DNA from: a bacterium | Lineage (GTDB): Bacteria; Cyanobacteriota; Vampirovibrionia; Obscuribacterales; Obscuribacteraceae | Direction: 5' to 3' | Assembly: GCA_018062085.1 (NCBI GenBank) | Contig: JAGOSY010000014.1 | Coordinates: 62,001 to 126,000, forward strand | DNA length: 64,000 nucleotides | In this document: piece by piece, positions 56,448 to 64,000 of the stretch | Layout: each line of letters begins with the position of its first letter | Numbering within the stretch: position 1 is the stretch's first letter | The notes under the pieces: generated by a model | What the model saw: the letters and a program-made list of their open reading frames with translations, nothing else | Databases searched by the model: none | Told to the model about the DNA's origin: nothing | Made by a program: the position numbers and the translations under genes

Positions 56448-59400
56448 ATGAGTCCGCGACCATACGTACCACTGCATTTGCACACGGAATATAGTCTGCT
56501 GGATGGTGCCACCATGATTAAAGATCTGGTGAAGAAGGCCAAAGCCGAAAATATGCCAGCTGTGGCGATTACCGATCATGGTGTCATGTATGGTGCTGTA
56601 GAGCTGACCAAGAAATGCCAAGAAATTGGAGGAATTAAGCCAATTATTGGCTGTGAAGCCTACATCATAGACGGCGATATTAAAGACAAGTCGGCAAAGC
56701 AGCCGCTTTATCACCTGACGATGTTGGCCCGAAATAAAGAAGGCTACAAAAATCTAGTTCGTCTCAATTCGCGTGCTCACTTGCAAGGGTTCTACTACAA
56801 GCCGCGTATTAACAAGCAAATGCTTGCCGATCAGAGAGAAGGACTGATTATTCTGTCTGGCTGTCTAGGTGCTGAACTCTGTCAGCATTTGCTTAAGGAT
56901 GAATACCAGAAGGCGCTTGAAGTAGCGGACTGGTACAAACAGACTTTTGGCGAAAACTACTATATCGAGATTCAAGATCACGGCATGCCAGAAGACCGTA
57001 AGGTCAACCGCTCACTTGTACAGATCGCTCGCGCATTGAACATCAAGCTATCTTGTACTAACGATAGTCACTTTACAAATAGACAAGATGCTAAAGCGCA
57101 CGATTGCTTGCTTTGCATTCAGATGGGCAAGAACGTTACCGACTCCAACCGCATGAAGTTCACAGGTTGGGAGTACATAAAGAACGGCGATGAGATGGCT
57201 TATCTCTTTCGCGATCACCTTGATACCGAGATTATTGAAGAGTCCATTTTAAGTACACTAGAAATAGCCGACAAAGTAGAAACTGTAAAATTGGCTAGTG
57301 AGCCACGCTTGCCAAATTTTGAGGTGCCAGCTGGACACACCGCCGAGAGCTTCCTTAACCGCAAAGTGTTCGATGGTCTGCGAGAACGCTTCCCGGATTG
57401 GACTCAAGAAGTCGAAGACCGAGCGTTTCGAGAGCTAAAAGTTATCGAAGACATGAATTTTGCTTCGTACTTTTTGATTGTGGCCGACTTCATGGACTAC
57501 GCTCGAAAGAAGGATATTCCGGTTGGCCCCGGGCGAGGTTCTGCGGCTGGGTCGATCGTTGCCTACGCTTTAGGTATCACCAATATTGATCCGCTGCGCT
57601 ACAACTTGCTCTTTGAGCGCTTCTTGAACCCTGAACGTAAGAGTATGCCCGATATCGATACAGACTTTTGTATTGAACGTCGCGGTGAAGTTATTAAGTA
57701 CTGCGCTGAAAAGTATGGCGAAGATCACGTTGCTCAGATTATTACTTTTAACCGCATGACCTCTAAGGCAGTTATCAAAGACGTTGCTAGAGTTCTAGAA
57801 TTTCCCTTTGGTGAATCTAACAAGCTGGCAAAGATGGTTCCTGTGGTGCGCGGTAAGCCCACTCCACTTGATGAAATGGTGGAAGAACACCCTGAATTTA
57901 AGAAGATCTACCAGACCGATGACAATGCAAAGCAAGTAATTGATCTTGCTCGCAAACTTGAGGGCTGCAACAAAACCTTTGGTATGCACGCTGCTGGCGT
58001 AGTTATTTCTGATGTGCCAATGGAAGAAATGATTCCGTTGCAGCGCAATAACGACGGAACTATTATTGCCCAGTTTTATATGGAAGACGCGGCCTATGTA
58101 GGTTTGGTCAAGATGGATTTTCTTGGTCTGCGCAACTTGACTATGATCGATAAGGCCTGCAAACGCATCAAGGAAACTCGCGGAATAGAGATAATTCCTG
58201 ACAAGATTCCCCTTGATGATGAGAAGACTTTCCAGACTATTTCAAACGGCGACCTCGCTGGTGTTTTCCAGCTAGAGACTTCGGCCGGCATGAAGCAAGT
58301 AGCTCGTGATATGCGTCCTTCTAACATGGAAGACATTTCAGCTTTGATTGCTCTCTACCGACCAGGCCCACTCGACTCAGGCATGATCGATAAGTTTATC
58401 GATTGTAAGCATGGCAAGACCAAAATTACCTATCAAACTCCGCTGTTAGAGAGCATTCTCAAGCCCACTTATGGCCAGATTGTTTACCAAGAGCAAATCA
58501 TGCAGATTGCTCAGGTGCTTGGTGGTTATAGTCTTGGCCAAGCCGACTTATTGCGTCGAGCCATGGGTAAAAAGCTGCCTGCCGAAATGGAGAAGCAGCG
58601 CGAGTTGTTTTGTGCTGGGTGTGCCAAGAATTCAGTCAGTCCTGAAATTTCCAATAATCTTTTTGACATTATGGTGCAGTTCGCCGAGTACTGCTTTAAC
58701 AAATCACACAGTGCTGCCTACGGTGTGGTCACCTATCAGACAGCCTACCTCAAAACCCATTACCCGGTTGAGTATATGGCTGCGGTGCTCTCGTCCGTTT
58801 CCGGTGATACCGAAAAAGTGCAGAACTACATTGCAGAGTGTCAGGCCATGGGCATTCCTATCTTGCCGCCAGACATGAATATATCGGGCTCCGACTTCAC
58901 TTCAGATGGTGGCAGTATCCGCTTCGGTCTTTCCGCCACCAAGGGGCTTGGTGACGGCGCTGTTCAAGCTATTGTGCAAGAGCGCGCGCGTGGTGGCATT
59001 TTTTCGACCATGCAAGACTTTCTTGACCGCATCGATTTGAGGTTGGTCAACAAAAAGTCGTTAGAATCTTTGATCAAATCAGGTGCCTGCGTTGGTTTGG
59101 GGATGAGCCGCAAGCAGGCTTTGACCAATTTAGACTCACTGGTAGATGCCGCTAACCGCAGACAAAACCAAAAGAACACCGGTCAAATTAGTTTGTTTAG
59201 TTTTGGAGAATCGCAAGGCATTAACTTAGAGACCCCATTGATTGGCGATCCGTCTGAGTTTGGAGAAGGCGAACTGCAGACGATGGAGCATGAGTTACTC
59301 GGCTTCTACGTTACCAGTCATCCTTTGAAGCGCATTGCTAATCGTCTTAAATACGTCACTACTCATTCTGTCAAAGAAATGAAAGAGTGCCCCGATGGTA

Positions 59401-59894
59401 CTACTGTTATTCTTGGTGGCCTGGCCAATTCGATAGAAAAGAAACTGACTAAGCAAAATAAGCTGCTCTGCATTATTCACTTAGAAGACCTCACAGGCAA
59501 AGCTGAAATCGTTCTGTATAGCGAGGCTTTAGAAAAGGTATCTTCTGATGTACTTGTGCCGCAGTCATTGCTTTTGATTAAGGGGAAGGTGAAGAAGAAC
59601 GAAGAAAGCACTTCTGTGATGGGCTCTAGCATTAGAAGAATTGGTGACGCTTCGATGGTTGACGTCATTTTTAGTGCCAACCAGTCGTTTGCCGATCTGC
59701 ATCGACTGAAAGATTTGCTTATTTTGCACAAGGGTGAAGATCCTGTCTTGCTGCACTTCCCTCAAGGGAAACGCTCTTCGGCAATCCTGGTCGGAGCGCA
59801 GTTCTGGGTTGATGCCAGTTCAAGCTTGCCTGCGGCAATTGAAACTAATTTTGCCGAGTCGGTCAAAGTTAGAGTCAATAAAATCCACATTTAG
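56448..59894 (+). CDS. dnaE: DNA polymerase III alpha subunit DnaE
   Basis: This is the replicative polymerase catalytic subunit. The PHP domain (about 5-280) starts PLHLHTEYSLLDG and keeps ITDHGVMYG. The palm carries the catalytic aspartates D402 and D404 in MPDIDTDF, after VGPGRGSAAGS. Helix-hairpin-helix and OB-fold domains follow (VILGGLANSIEKKLTK...HLEDLTGKAEIVLYSE). It has 1148 residues, normal for DnaE1, in one ORF with no intein. Two ATGs lie at 56445 and 56448; the second is four bases from AGAGGAG and is preferred. Confidence 0.97.
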   Translation: MSPRPYVPLHLHTEYSLLDGATMIKDLVKKAKAENMPAVAITDHGVMYGAVELTKKCQEIGGIKPIIGCEAYIIDGDIKDKSAKQPLYHLTMLARNKEGYKNLVRLNSRAHLQGFYYKPRINKQMLADQREGLIILSGCLGAELCQHLLKDEYQKALEVADWYKQTFGENYYIEIQDHGMPEDRKVNRSLVQIARALNIKLSCTNDSHFTNRQDAKAHDCLLCIQMGKNVTDSNRMKFTGWEYIKNGDEMAYLFRDHLDTEIIEESILSTLEIADKVETVKLASEPRLPNFEVPAGHTAESFLNRKVFDGLRERFPDWTQEVEDRAFRELKVIEDMNFASYFLIVADFMDYARKKDIPVGPGRGSAAGSIVAYALGITNIDPLRYNLLFERFLNPERKSMPDIDTDFCIERRGEVIKYCAEKYGEDHVAQIITFNRMTSKAVIKDVARVLEFPFGESNKLAKMVPVVRGKPTPLDEMVEEHPEFKKIYQTDDNAKQVIDLARKLEGCNKTFGMHAAGVVISDVPMEEMIPLQRNNDGTIIAQFYMEDAAYVGLVKMDFLGLRNLTMIDKACKRIKETRGIEIIPDKIPLDDEKTFQTISNGDLAGVFQLETSAGMKQVARDMRPSNMEDISALIALYRPGPLDSGMIDKFIDCKHGKTKITYQTPLLESILKPTYGQIVYQEQIMQIAQVLGGYSLGQADLLRRAMGKKLPAEMEKQRELFCAGCAKNSVSPEISNNLFDIMVQFAEYCFNKSHSAAYGVVTYQTAYLKTHYPVEYMAAVLSSVSGDTEKVQNYIAECQAMGIPILPPDMNISGSDFTSDGGSIRFGLSATKGLGDGAVQAIVQERARGGIFSTMQDFLDRIDLRLVNKKSLESLIKSGACVGLGMSRKQALTNLDSLVDAANRRQNQKNTGQISLFSFGESQGINLETPLIGDPSEFGEGELQTMEHELLGFYVTSHPLKRIANRLKYVTTHSVKEMKECPDGTTVILGGLANSIEKKLTKQNKLLCIIHLEDLTGKAEIVLYSEALEKVSSDVLVPQSLLLIKGKVKKNEESTSVMGSSIRRIGDASMVDVIFSANQSFADLHRLKDLLILHKGEDPVLLHFPQGKRSSAILVGAQFWVDASSSLPAAIETNFAESVKVRVNKIHI

Positions 59895-59988
59895 GCAGTT
59901 TTAAATTTGTTCAGAGTGTGATTGTGGGCTGTTTTTGTTCAAGTCTAAAGCAAAGTAAAGCGCTTCTTTGCAGGATAGAGCAAAACTG

Positions 59989-60016
59989 TTTACACCAGGA
60001 ACATTTACTGTAGAAT
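59989..60016 (+). promoter_or_regulatory. Sigma-70-type promoter of speD
   Basis: TTTACA (59989-59994), a 16-bp spacer and TAGAAT (60011-60016) each match five of six consensus bases. The start site would be near 60023, giving a leader of about 225 nt before the speD ATG. Confidence 0.6.
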
Positions 60017-60048
60017 ACGTCTTTCGATCTACTTCTTTACGGAGGTTG

Positions 60049-60096
60049 ATGCACCACACAACGCCCAACTCCCAGGCCTATCCAAGTTCGGACTAG
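60049..60096 (+). CDS. Candidate 15-codon leader ORF upstream of speD
   Basis: The frame encodes MHHTTPNSQAYPSSD and a TAG stop. GGAGG at 60041-60045 lies three bases before the ATG, which is slightly tight. It falls inside the predicted speD leader, 151 bp before speD. It could be a regulatory peptide, or chance; only the strong SD and the position support it. Confidence 0.35.
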   Translation: MHHTTPNSQAYPSSD

Positions 60097-60153
60097 TCTT
60101 TATCTGGTGTAGATAAGCGTTTCGTGTACCCCGCCAGGAAATGAATATAAAGC

Positions 60154-60232
60154 AAAAGCCAAGGCTCGCGCTTTTTGAAACCTTTCTGGATCTTTCGGAT
60201 ACCAATTTCAATGCGTTTGAATCGTCAAACGC
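60154..60232 (+). promoter_or_regulatory. Structured part of the speD leader
   Basis: A weak stem AAAAGC/GCTTTT (60154-60159, 60170-60175), followed by one more T, looks like a poor terminator. A perfect 8-bp hairpin GCGTTTGA-ATCG-TCAAACGC (60213-60232) lies just ahead of the SD AGGGGGAAG at 60235-60243. Attenuation or RBS control is possible. It does not match any SAM riboswitch class I can recognise. Confidence 0.4.
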
Positions 60233-60247
60233 CCAGGGGGAAGAAAC

Positions 60248-60670
60248 ATGTTTGGACCACATTTGATCCTAGAAGCTTATGGTTGCCCAAAAGAACTTTT
60301 GGCAGACATGACACTAATGAGTCAAACTCTCGATGCTTATCCAGCAAAGCTAGATATGACCAAGATTATGCCGCCTTATGTCTTCACATACCACGGTACT
60401 GTAGAAGACGATTGGGGAGTTAGTGGAGTCGTTCTCATTGCTGAGTCGCATATCTCCATCCATTCTTTCCCAGAGAAAGGCTTCGCCACTCTCGACATTT
60501 TCTCTTGTCGTGATTTCAACGTCGATGACGCCATTGAATATTTCTGCCAGATCTTTAAGCCAGAAAGCTACGATAAAGAGGTCTTGATGAGAGGACGTGA
60601 GTTCCCTCGCAGTATGCCTAAAGCTCAGACAATTGTCGAAGCAGAACGAGTAAGACTGACCGCTGTGTAA
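60248..60670 (+). CDS. speD: S-adenosylmethionine decarboxylase proenzyme SpeD
   Basis: SpeD makes decarboxylated SAM, the aminopropyl donor for spermidine. The self-cleavage site is E66-S67 in LIAESHISIHSFPEKGFA, where Ser becomes the pyruvoyl group; C87 in FSCRDF and H72 are the conserved catalytic partners. Its 140 residues match the short bacterial class 1B type. No spermidine synthase is in the window. It has its own promoter, long leader and terminator, and stands as a single gene. Confidence 0.95.
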   Translation: MFGPHLILEAYGCPKELLADMTLMSQTLDAYPAKLDMTKIMPPYVFTYHGTVEDDWGVSGVVLIAESHISIHSFPEKGFATLDIFSCRDFNVDDAIEYFCQIFKPESYDKEVLMRGREFPRSMPKAQTIVEAERVRLTAV

Positions 60671-60714
60671 GCGTTGACCTGAAGAATCGGCCACGGCCAT
60701 TCACTTGTATTTTT

Positions 60715-60750
60715 AAAACGGTTGGTTCTTGCCAGAGAGCCAACCGTTTT
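60715..60750 (+). terminator. Rho-independent terminator of speD
   Basis: An 11-bp stem, AAAACGGTTGG (60715-60725) with CCAACCGTTTT (60740-60750), is extended by G-U and near pairs. It lies 44 bp after the speD stop and ends in a T-run. Confidence 0.88.
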
Positions 60751-60880
60751 TATGATCAGCATATTTGGATAACGGCAATTTTTTCCAACAGTCATGATCT
60801 CCAAGAGCCATTCTCTTGCGATCCTTGATTAGAAACGAGCATTTTTTTGGTACATAGACTGTAGCGTTGGAGAGGAGAGA

Positions 60881-61639
60881 ATGGTCAAAGCCCTACCTAT
60901 ACCAGAGCAAAGGCTACCAGAGCAAAGACAAGTTCGATTTCCCGATAATCGCTCGCTGGGCGAGCTCTATGTTGTGGATAGCGTCGGGAAGTCTGAATTT
61001 TGGGGTGAGGCAACTGGCTTAGTCGATGTGCCCTCAGGAAAAGACCTAGCCCTCTACTATAGTTTTGACCCGACCTTTGGCTTGAGCCCGCTCATTGAGG
61101 TATCGCCCGATGCACTATCAAGCATTTCCTTTCTTGGCTCTGACATCAATGATGAAGAACTAGCCTCAATTGGCCGTTTGGTCGGTCTCAAAGAAATTGA
61201 TATTAGTTGTACAGCTATTGGAGACCGTGGATTAGCCTATCTCGCGCCACTGGAGAGGTTGACCAAGCTCAATCTTTCATCGACAAAAGTGACTGATCAG
61301 GGCCTAGTCGTTTTGGCTCAATTGCAGTACTTGGAAGAACTTGTTTTGGACGATACCCATATTGGCGATAGCGGTTTGTCCCACATCGCGCAATTGCCAA
61401 GGCTCAAGACTTTGAGTCTTTCATTTACGCGTGTAACCAATAAGGGCCTGCCCAAGCTTAAAGAAGTTGGGCAACTAGAGAGGCTGCGCCTAAATTGCAC
61501 TCGCATTGGTGATGATGGCCTAATTCATGTTGCCCGCATGAAGGGCCTCAAAGAGCTATGGGTGCGCAGTACTGACGTTACCTATCCGGGCTTGGTTGAG
61601 CTGACGAAATGGCTAAGCGACTGTGAAATTATCCGCTGA
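60881..61639 (+). CDS. Leucine-rich repeat protein, paralogue of the 18.4-kb LRR protein
   Basis: The protein has 252 residues. An N-terminal module (about 18-70: FPDNRSLGELYVV...FWGEATGLVDV...FDP) is followed by about six 24-residue LRRs (LxxLxLSxTxVTDxGLxxLxxL) and the ending LTKWLSDCEIIR. The module and ending correspond to those of the minus-strand protein at 18375-19265. The start has GAGGAGAG just upstream. No signal peptide is present, so it is probably a cytosolic interaction scaffold. Its function is unknown. Confidence 0.78.
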   Translation: MVKALPIPEQRLPEQRQVRFPDNRSLGELYVVDSVGKSEFWGEATGLVDVPSGKDLALYYSFDPTFGLSPLIEVSPDALSSISFLGSDINDEELASIGRLVGLKEIDISCTAIGDRGLAYLAPLERLTKLNLSSTKVTDQGLVVLAQLQYLEELVLDDTHIGDSGLSHIAQLPRLKTLSLSFTRVTNKGLPKLKEVGQLERLRLNCTRIGDDGLIHVARMKGLKELWVRSTDVTYPGLVELTKWLSDCEIIR

Positions 61640-61668
61640 GCATAGTGTTCTGCTGGATAGCGGTCCGT

Positions 61669-62823
61669 TTATAGGGTTTGTTTTTGTTTCTTGCCAGCAA
61701 TACCTTTCTTGCTAAATGGATTTAGCTTCGAGAAGGTACTTGTCATTTTCTCGGAAAATGCCATGCCGCCTTTTGAATCTTTTGCCGCCGCAGCGACAGC
61801 TTTTTCAGAAATCAACTCGTCAGTCTCAGGTAAGTTCGATGATTTCCTTGGCTTGGTTGAAGCCATGCTCTCCTTGATTAAGTCGCTTTGAGAGTTTGCT
61901 GACGCCAGTTTCTTTTTGCTTCCTTGGCTCTGCTCTCTGCTCGCCACAAATGGAGTAGCTAGGCCAACAGCTGTACTACCTCCTTTACTTTTCTTTTCGA
62001 AAGGATTGGGCATGTGTGGTACACCAATGGTAGCGATTTTTCCGCTGCCGCCCTTGATTTTTTCGCCAGTTGCTTTAAAGCCGCTGCCTAGCATTGCGGC
62101 GCCCTTGGCAATGACGCTGCCGGAAGCTTTGGCACCATTAGCAATGCCGCTGCCAACTTTCTTACTGCCGCTGACTACACCGCTGGTGGTGGCCTTTAGA
62201 GTTTTTGTCACCATGTTGTCTTGGCTCTCACCGGCGCTATGTTTGGCTGCTGAGGCAATTGAGGAGGTTTCGATTTCGTCGCCAACAGGAGTCTCTTTGA
62301 CGGTTTTGCTCTCAGCTTTGCCTACTGCTACTTTTGTGGACTTTTCCTTAGACGGTTTTTCTTTTACTGCATTTGCCATTTTCGCTTCAGGCTCTTGCTC
62401 TGATTTAGCTTTGCCCTTACCTAACATAGGAAGAGAGGGCATGCTCGGCAGACCGATTTTAGGGAACTTACCGAAAAGTTTGCCGCCAGTGGCCCCAGAT
62501 TCCGCGACAGCAGAATTTTGTTTCATGGCTTTGCCATTGCCGCCGCCTGGTGCTGTGACATAGGTAGTAGTGCTAGAGATGTCTTCAACCTTTGTGGAGC
62601 TAGGTTCATTCTTGTGAATCGGTGGCAACCCTTTCTTAGCTCTGGCCTTATTGTTCTTCTCTTCTACTTCTTTGGCAGTTGGCGCTTGAACATGAGCATA
62701 AGGATCGAGCGAAGAAGATGGGCCTGCTGTGGCTGGATTTGTTGTAGCTGAATAGGTGCTTGCTATCAAAAGACAGACCAGGCTCACGGGTACATACCGT
62801 TTAGAAGCTGTCATCAGTGCCAT
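61669..62823 (-). CDS. Lys/Ser/Ala-rich secreted low-complexity protein
   Basis: The protein has 384 residues. An N-terminal signal peptide (basic start, hydrophobic YVPVSLVCLLIASTYSA) leads into a disordered chain rich in K, S, A and G. Three short motifs of the type I-G-x-P-x-M-P or L-N-P-F-x-K-K recur (near residues 125, 275 and 370). No enzymatic domain is visible. ATG at 62823 follows AGGGAG closely; ATG 9 bp further in, or TTG at 62847, are alternatives. A cell-wall or envelope-binding role is only a guess. Confidence 0.55.
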   Translation of the reverse strand: MALMTASKRYVPVSLVCLLIASTYSATTNPATAGPSSSLDPYAHVQAPTAKEVEEKNNKARAKKGLPPIHKNEPSSTKVEDISSTTTYVTAPGGGNGKAMKQNSAVAESGATGGKLFGKFPKIGLPSMPSLPMLGKGKAKSEQEPEAKMANAVKEKPSKEKSTKVAVGKAESKTVKETPVGDEIETSSIASAAKHSAGESQDNMVTKTLKATTSGVVSGSKKVGSGIANGAKASGSVIAKGAAMLGSGFKATGEKIKGGSGKIATIGVPHMPNPFEKKSKGGSTAVGLATPFVASREQSQGSKKKLASANSQSDLIKESMASTKPRKSSNLPETDELISEKAVAAAAKDSKGGMAFSEKMTSTFSKLNPFSKKGIAGKKQKQTL

Positions 62824-62974
62824 TCTCCCTGTTTCGCGGAAATCCAATCTAAGTGGATGGTAACTGAGAAGTTATAGCACATCTCTGGTAGTAGTAAGGA
62901 GCTGCTTAATGGCCGCTAATTGCCTGCCGAGGGTAAATTACAAGGGGATAGCCGAACATTAAAATACCTATAGT

Positions 62975-63006
62975 TTGAAGTTCAAATGTTTATAATTTCA
63001 CTTCAA
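62975..63006 (+). promoter_or_regulatory. Inverted repeat flanking a TATAAT box
   Basis: TTGAAGT (62975-62981) and ACTTCAA (63000-63006) flank TATAAT at 62991-62996, 62 bp upstream of a small membrane peptide gene. There is no good -35 at the proper distance, so an activator- or repressor-controlled promoter is possible. Confidence 0.35.
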
Positions 63007-63067
63007 CGGTATTATTGAATTAGTGTTTTATTGTCACTCGGCCTTTTTCAGCAATTTAGGAGTCTGC

Positions 63068-63196
63068 ATGCAAGACTTTCAAACCCAACCAGTGGTCTTT
63101 ATATTTATTGTTTTGGGCGTGAGTGCCTTCACGTTCCTATTTCTAGGTGCCAAGAAGGCTTTTTTTGAACCATACACAGGGCCAGACGAGCAATAG
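63068..63196 (+). CDS. 42-residue single-pass membrane peptide
   Basis: The ORF encodes a short polar start (MQDFQTQP), one hydrophobic helix (VVFIFIVLGVSAFTFLFLG) and an acidic, Pro-containing tail (FFEPYTGPDEQ). AGGAG (63058-63062) five bases before the ATG makes it credible despite its size. Small single-pass subunits of membrane complexes look like this, but no partner is evident. It converges with uspA 11 bp away. Confidence 0.6.
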   Translation: MQDFQTQPVVFIFIVLGVSAFTFLFLGAKKAFFEPYTGPDEQ

Positions 63197-63207
63197 TTAA
63201 GCGACGC

Positions 63208-63687
63208 TTATTTTTCGCTGTTTCTTTTTACTATTTCTACTGAGCAAGGGGCCTCAGTCAATACCGCTTGTGAAACACTGCCAAGGAAGAGTTTTTCTAT
63301 TCCTTGGCGCCCATGCGAGCCCATTACAATCATATCGGCGTGCCATTCCCGTGCGCATTCGACGATTCGTTCTTTGACGTTACCTTCTAGTACTTCGATT
63401 GCTACAGGCTTTGAGTCAGCAGTTAACTGTTTTTCTTCAGCCTTTAGGCATTGCCATAAGCGCTCTGCGGTTTCCTCAACCAGGGTGGTTGCTTCATCAA
63501 GCCTTTCTTGCTGCGCTTCGATGGCCAAAGGGACGTAGCCGGAATGCCAGCCAGCTAGCTCCGGGTGAAAGGGTTCTAAGACTGTAATTACCTTAAAAAG
63601 AGTCTCTGTAGGCCAGGCTCTAGTAGCAATAGAATCGATGGCTAGCTTGGAGCAGGGTGAGCCGTCTACGGCCAGTAATATCTTCAT
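63208..63687 (-). CDS. Universal stress protein UspA family
   Basis: The protein has 159 residues in a single Usp domain. It starts MKILLAVDGSPCSKLAID and has the ATP-binding signature GSHGRQGIEKLFLGSVSQAVL, so it belongs to the nucleotide-binding group. The start ATG overlaps the stop of the upstream membrane protein by 4 bp, so the two are coupled. No GAF or kinase partner is nearby. Confidence 0.9.
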   Translation of the reverse strand: MKILLAVDGSPCSKLAIDSIATRAWPTETLFKVITVLEPFHPELAGWHSGYVPLAIEAQQERLDEATTLVEETAERLWQCLKAEEKQLTADSKPVAIEVLEGNVKERIVECAREWHADMIVMGSHGRQGIEKLFLGSVSQAVLTEAPCSVEIVKRNSEK

Positions 63688-64000
63688 TCACTTTCTCTGT
63701 TTCTCGATTTAGTGCGCATGTCGCTAATCAGGCCGCCTAAACCAATGATAGCAACCAAAACGACAAGGCGATTGCCGAGGCGAGGAAGTCTCCCTAGTTC
63801 AGGAATTGCAGCGATAGCTGTGAGGATCAAGGTCGTGGCCGCCACCGCAAACCAGCTGATAAGTATTTTCTTTCTGGTCTCTTGCGATTCTTGACTAAGT
63901 CGTTTGCAAACTAGGTCACTAAAAGTATTGGCGAAAATATTGATACCGAGCCCCATGCCCACGACGTAGCTTATCTGCACAATGGCAATACAGCCTAAGG
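63684..64000 (-). CDS. Small two-helix membrane protein, possibly cut by the window edge
   Basis: The visible frame has two to three hydrophobic segments (about 1-18, 42-60 and 70-86 from the GTG at 63980) and a basic tail. GTG at 63980 has no SD, and the frame stays open to position 64000, so the true start may lie outside the window. It is coupled to uspA by a 4-bp overlap. The family is unknown. Confidence 0.5.
   Translation of the reverse strand, partial: LGCIAIVQISYVVGMGLGINIFANTFSDLVCKRLSQESQETRKKILISWFAVAATTLILTAIAAIPELGRLPRLGNRLVVLVAIIGLGGLISDMRTKSRNRESE

Noticed and set aside
60017..60247. Known SAM riboswitch
   Set aside because: The leader lacks the conserved cores of SAM-I, SAM-II or SAM-IV that I can recognise by eye; only generic hairpins are seen.
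63068..63196. PsbN/PsbX-like photosystem peptide
   Set aside because: Size and topology fit, but the residues match only weakly and no photosynthesis gene is present in the window.

Overview
The window reads as an ordinary, compact bacterial chromosome segment of moderate GC. I infer a non-photosynthetic relative of Cyanobacteria (Melainabacteria/Vampirovibrionia type, for example Obscuribacterales). The basis is an Hfq-like protein of the divergent cyanobacterial pattern, a CobT-like protein of the family shared by cyanobacteria and archaea (UPF0284/TIGR00303 type), the many GAF/GGDEF, LRR, TPR and J-domain proteins, and the absence of any photosynthesis gene. This is inference; no rRNA or tRNA gene is present to settle it. 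TTG start codons backed by Shine-Dalgarno (SD) sequences are common, including on groES and ispF.

Layout. 0.1-7.8 kb: HIT hydrolase, a GAF-GAF-GGDEF diguanylate cyclase, groES-groEL with a clear terminator, proline iminopeptidase and two uncharacterised proteins. A pair of strong palindromes (7.83-7.93 kb) separates these from ispF and a biotin carboxylase-BCCP fusion on the minus strand. The carboxylase diverges from a 3-hydroxyacyl-CoA dehydrogenase across a region holding an operator-like palindrome. 11.6-17.5 kb: glycosyltransferase, hfq-like gene, then the cell-shape operon mreB-mreC-mreD-PBP2. 17.6-25.6 kb: coiled-coil protein, LRR protein, NlpC/P60-like protein, metG, coaBC, a YtxH/DUF948-like/YtxH membrane trio and rluB. 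25.7-33.5 kb: rodZ-like gene, rimO, TPR protein, J-domain protein and two tandem GT-C-like membrane proteins. 33.6-42.3 kb: nrdR, rplS-rbgA-rnhB, a second J-domain protein, acyl-CoA dehydrogenase, a degenerate GGDEF regulator, the cobT-like gene and a membrane protein. 42.6-52.8 kb: DAHP synthase, a 905-residue coiled-coil protein, a permease coupled to a HyuA-type protein, DUF309, a response regulator with a degenerate GGDEF domain, and ruvA.

The most unusual stretch is 52.86-55.0 kb. It holds a tandem array of a 38/39-bp palindrome-bearing repeat (15 full copies plus one partial). The array is followed by an AbiEi/DUF6088-like winged-helix gene and a convergent HEPN (Ymh/TIGR02391-like) gene that seems to have lost its RNase motif. 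55-64 kb: membrane protein, a small basic protein with its own terminator, dnaE, speD behind a long leader with a promoter and an upstream ORF, a second LRR protein sharing an N-terminal module with the first, a Lys-rich secreted protein, a 42-residue membrane peptide, UspA and a partial membrane protein.

Functional themes are envelope and shape (mreBCD, PBP2, rodZ, NlpC/P60, glycosyltransferases), acyl-CoA metabolism (biotin carboxylase, 3-hydroxyacyl-CoA dehydrogenase, acyl-CoA dehydrogenase), c-di-GMP-type signalling (one active-looking and two degenerate GGDEF proteins) and ribosome/translation maintenance (rplS, rbgA, rimO, rluB, metG).
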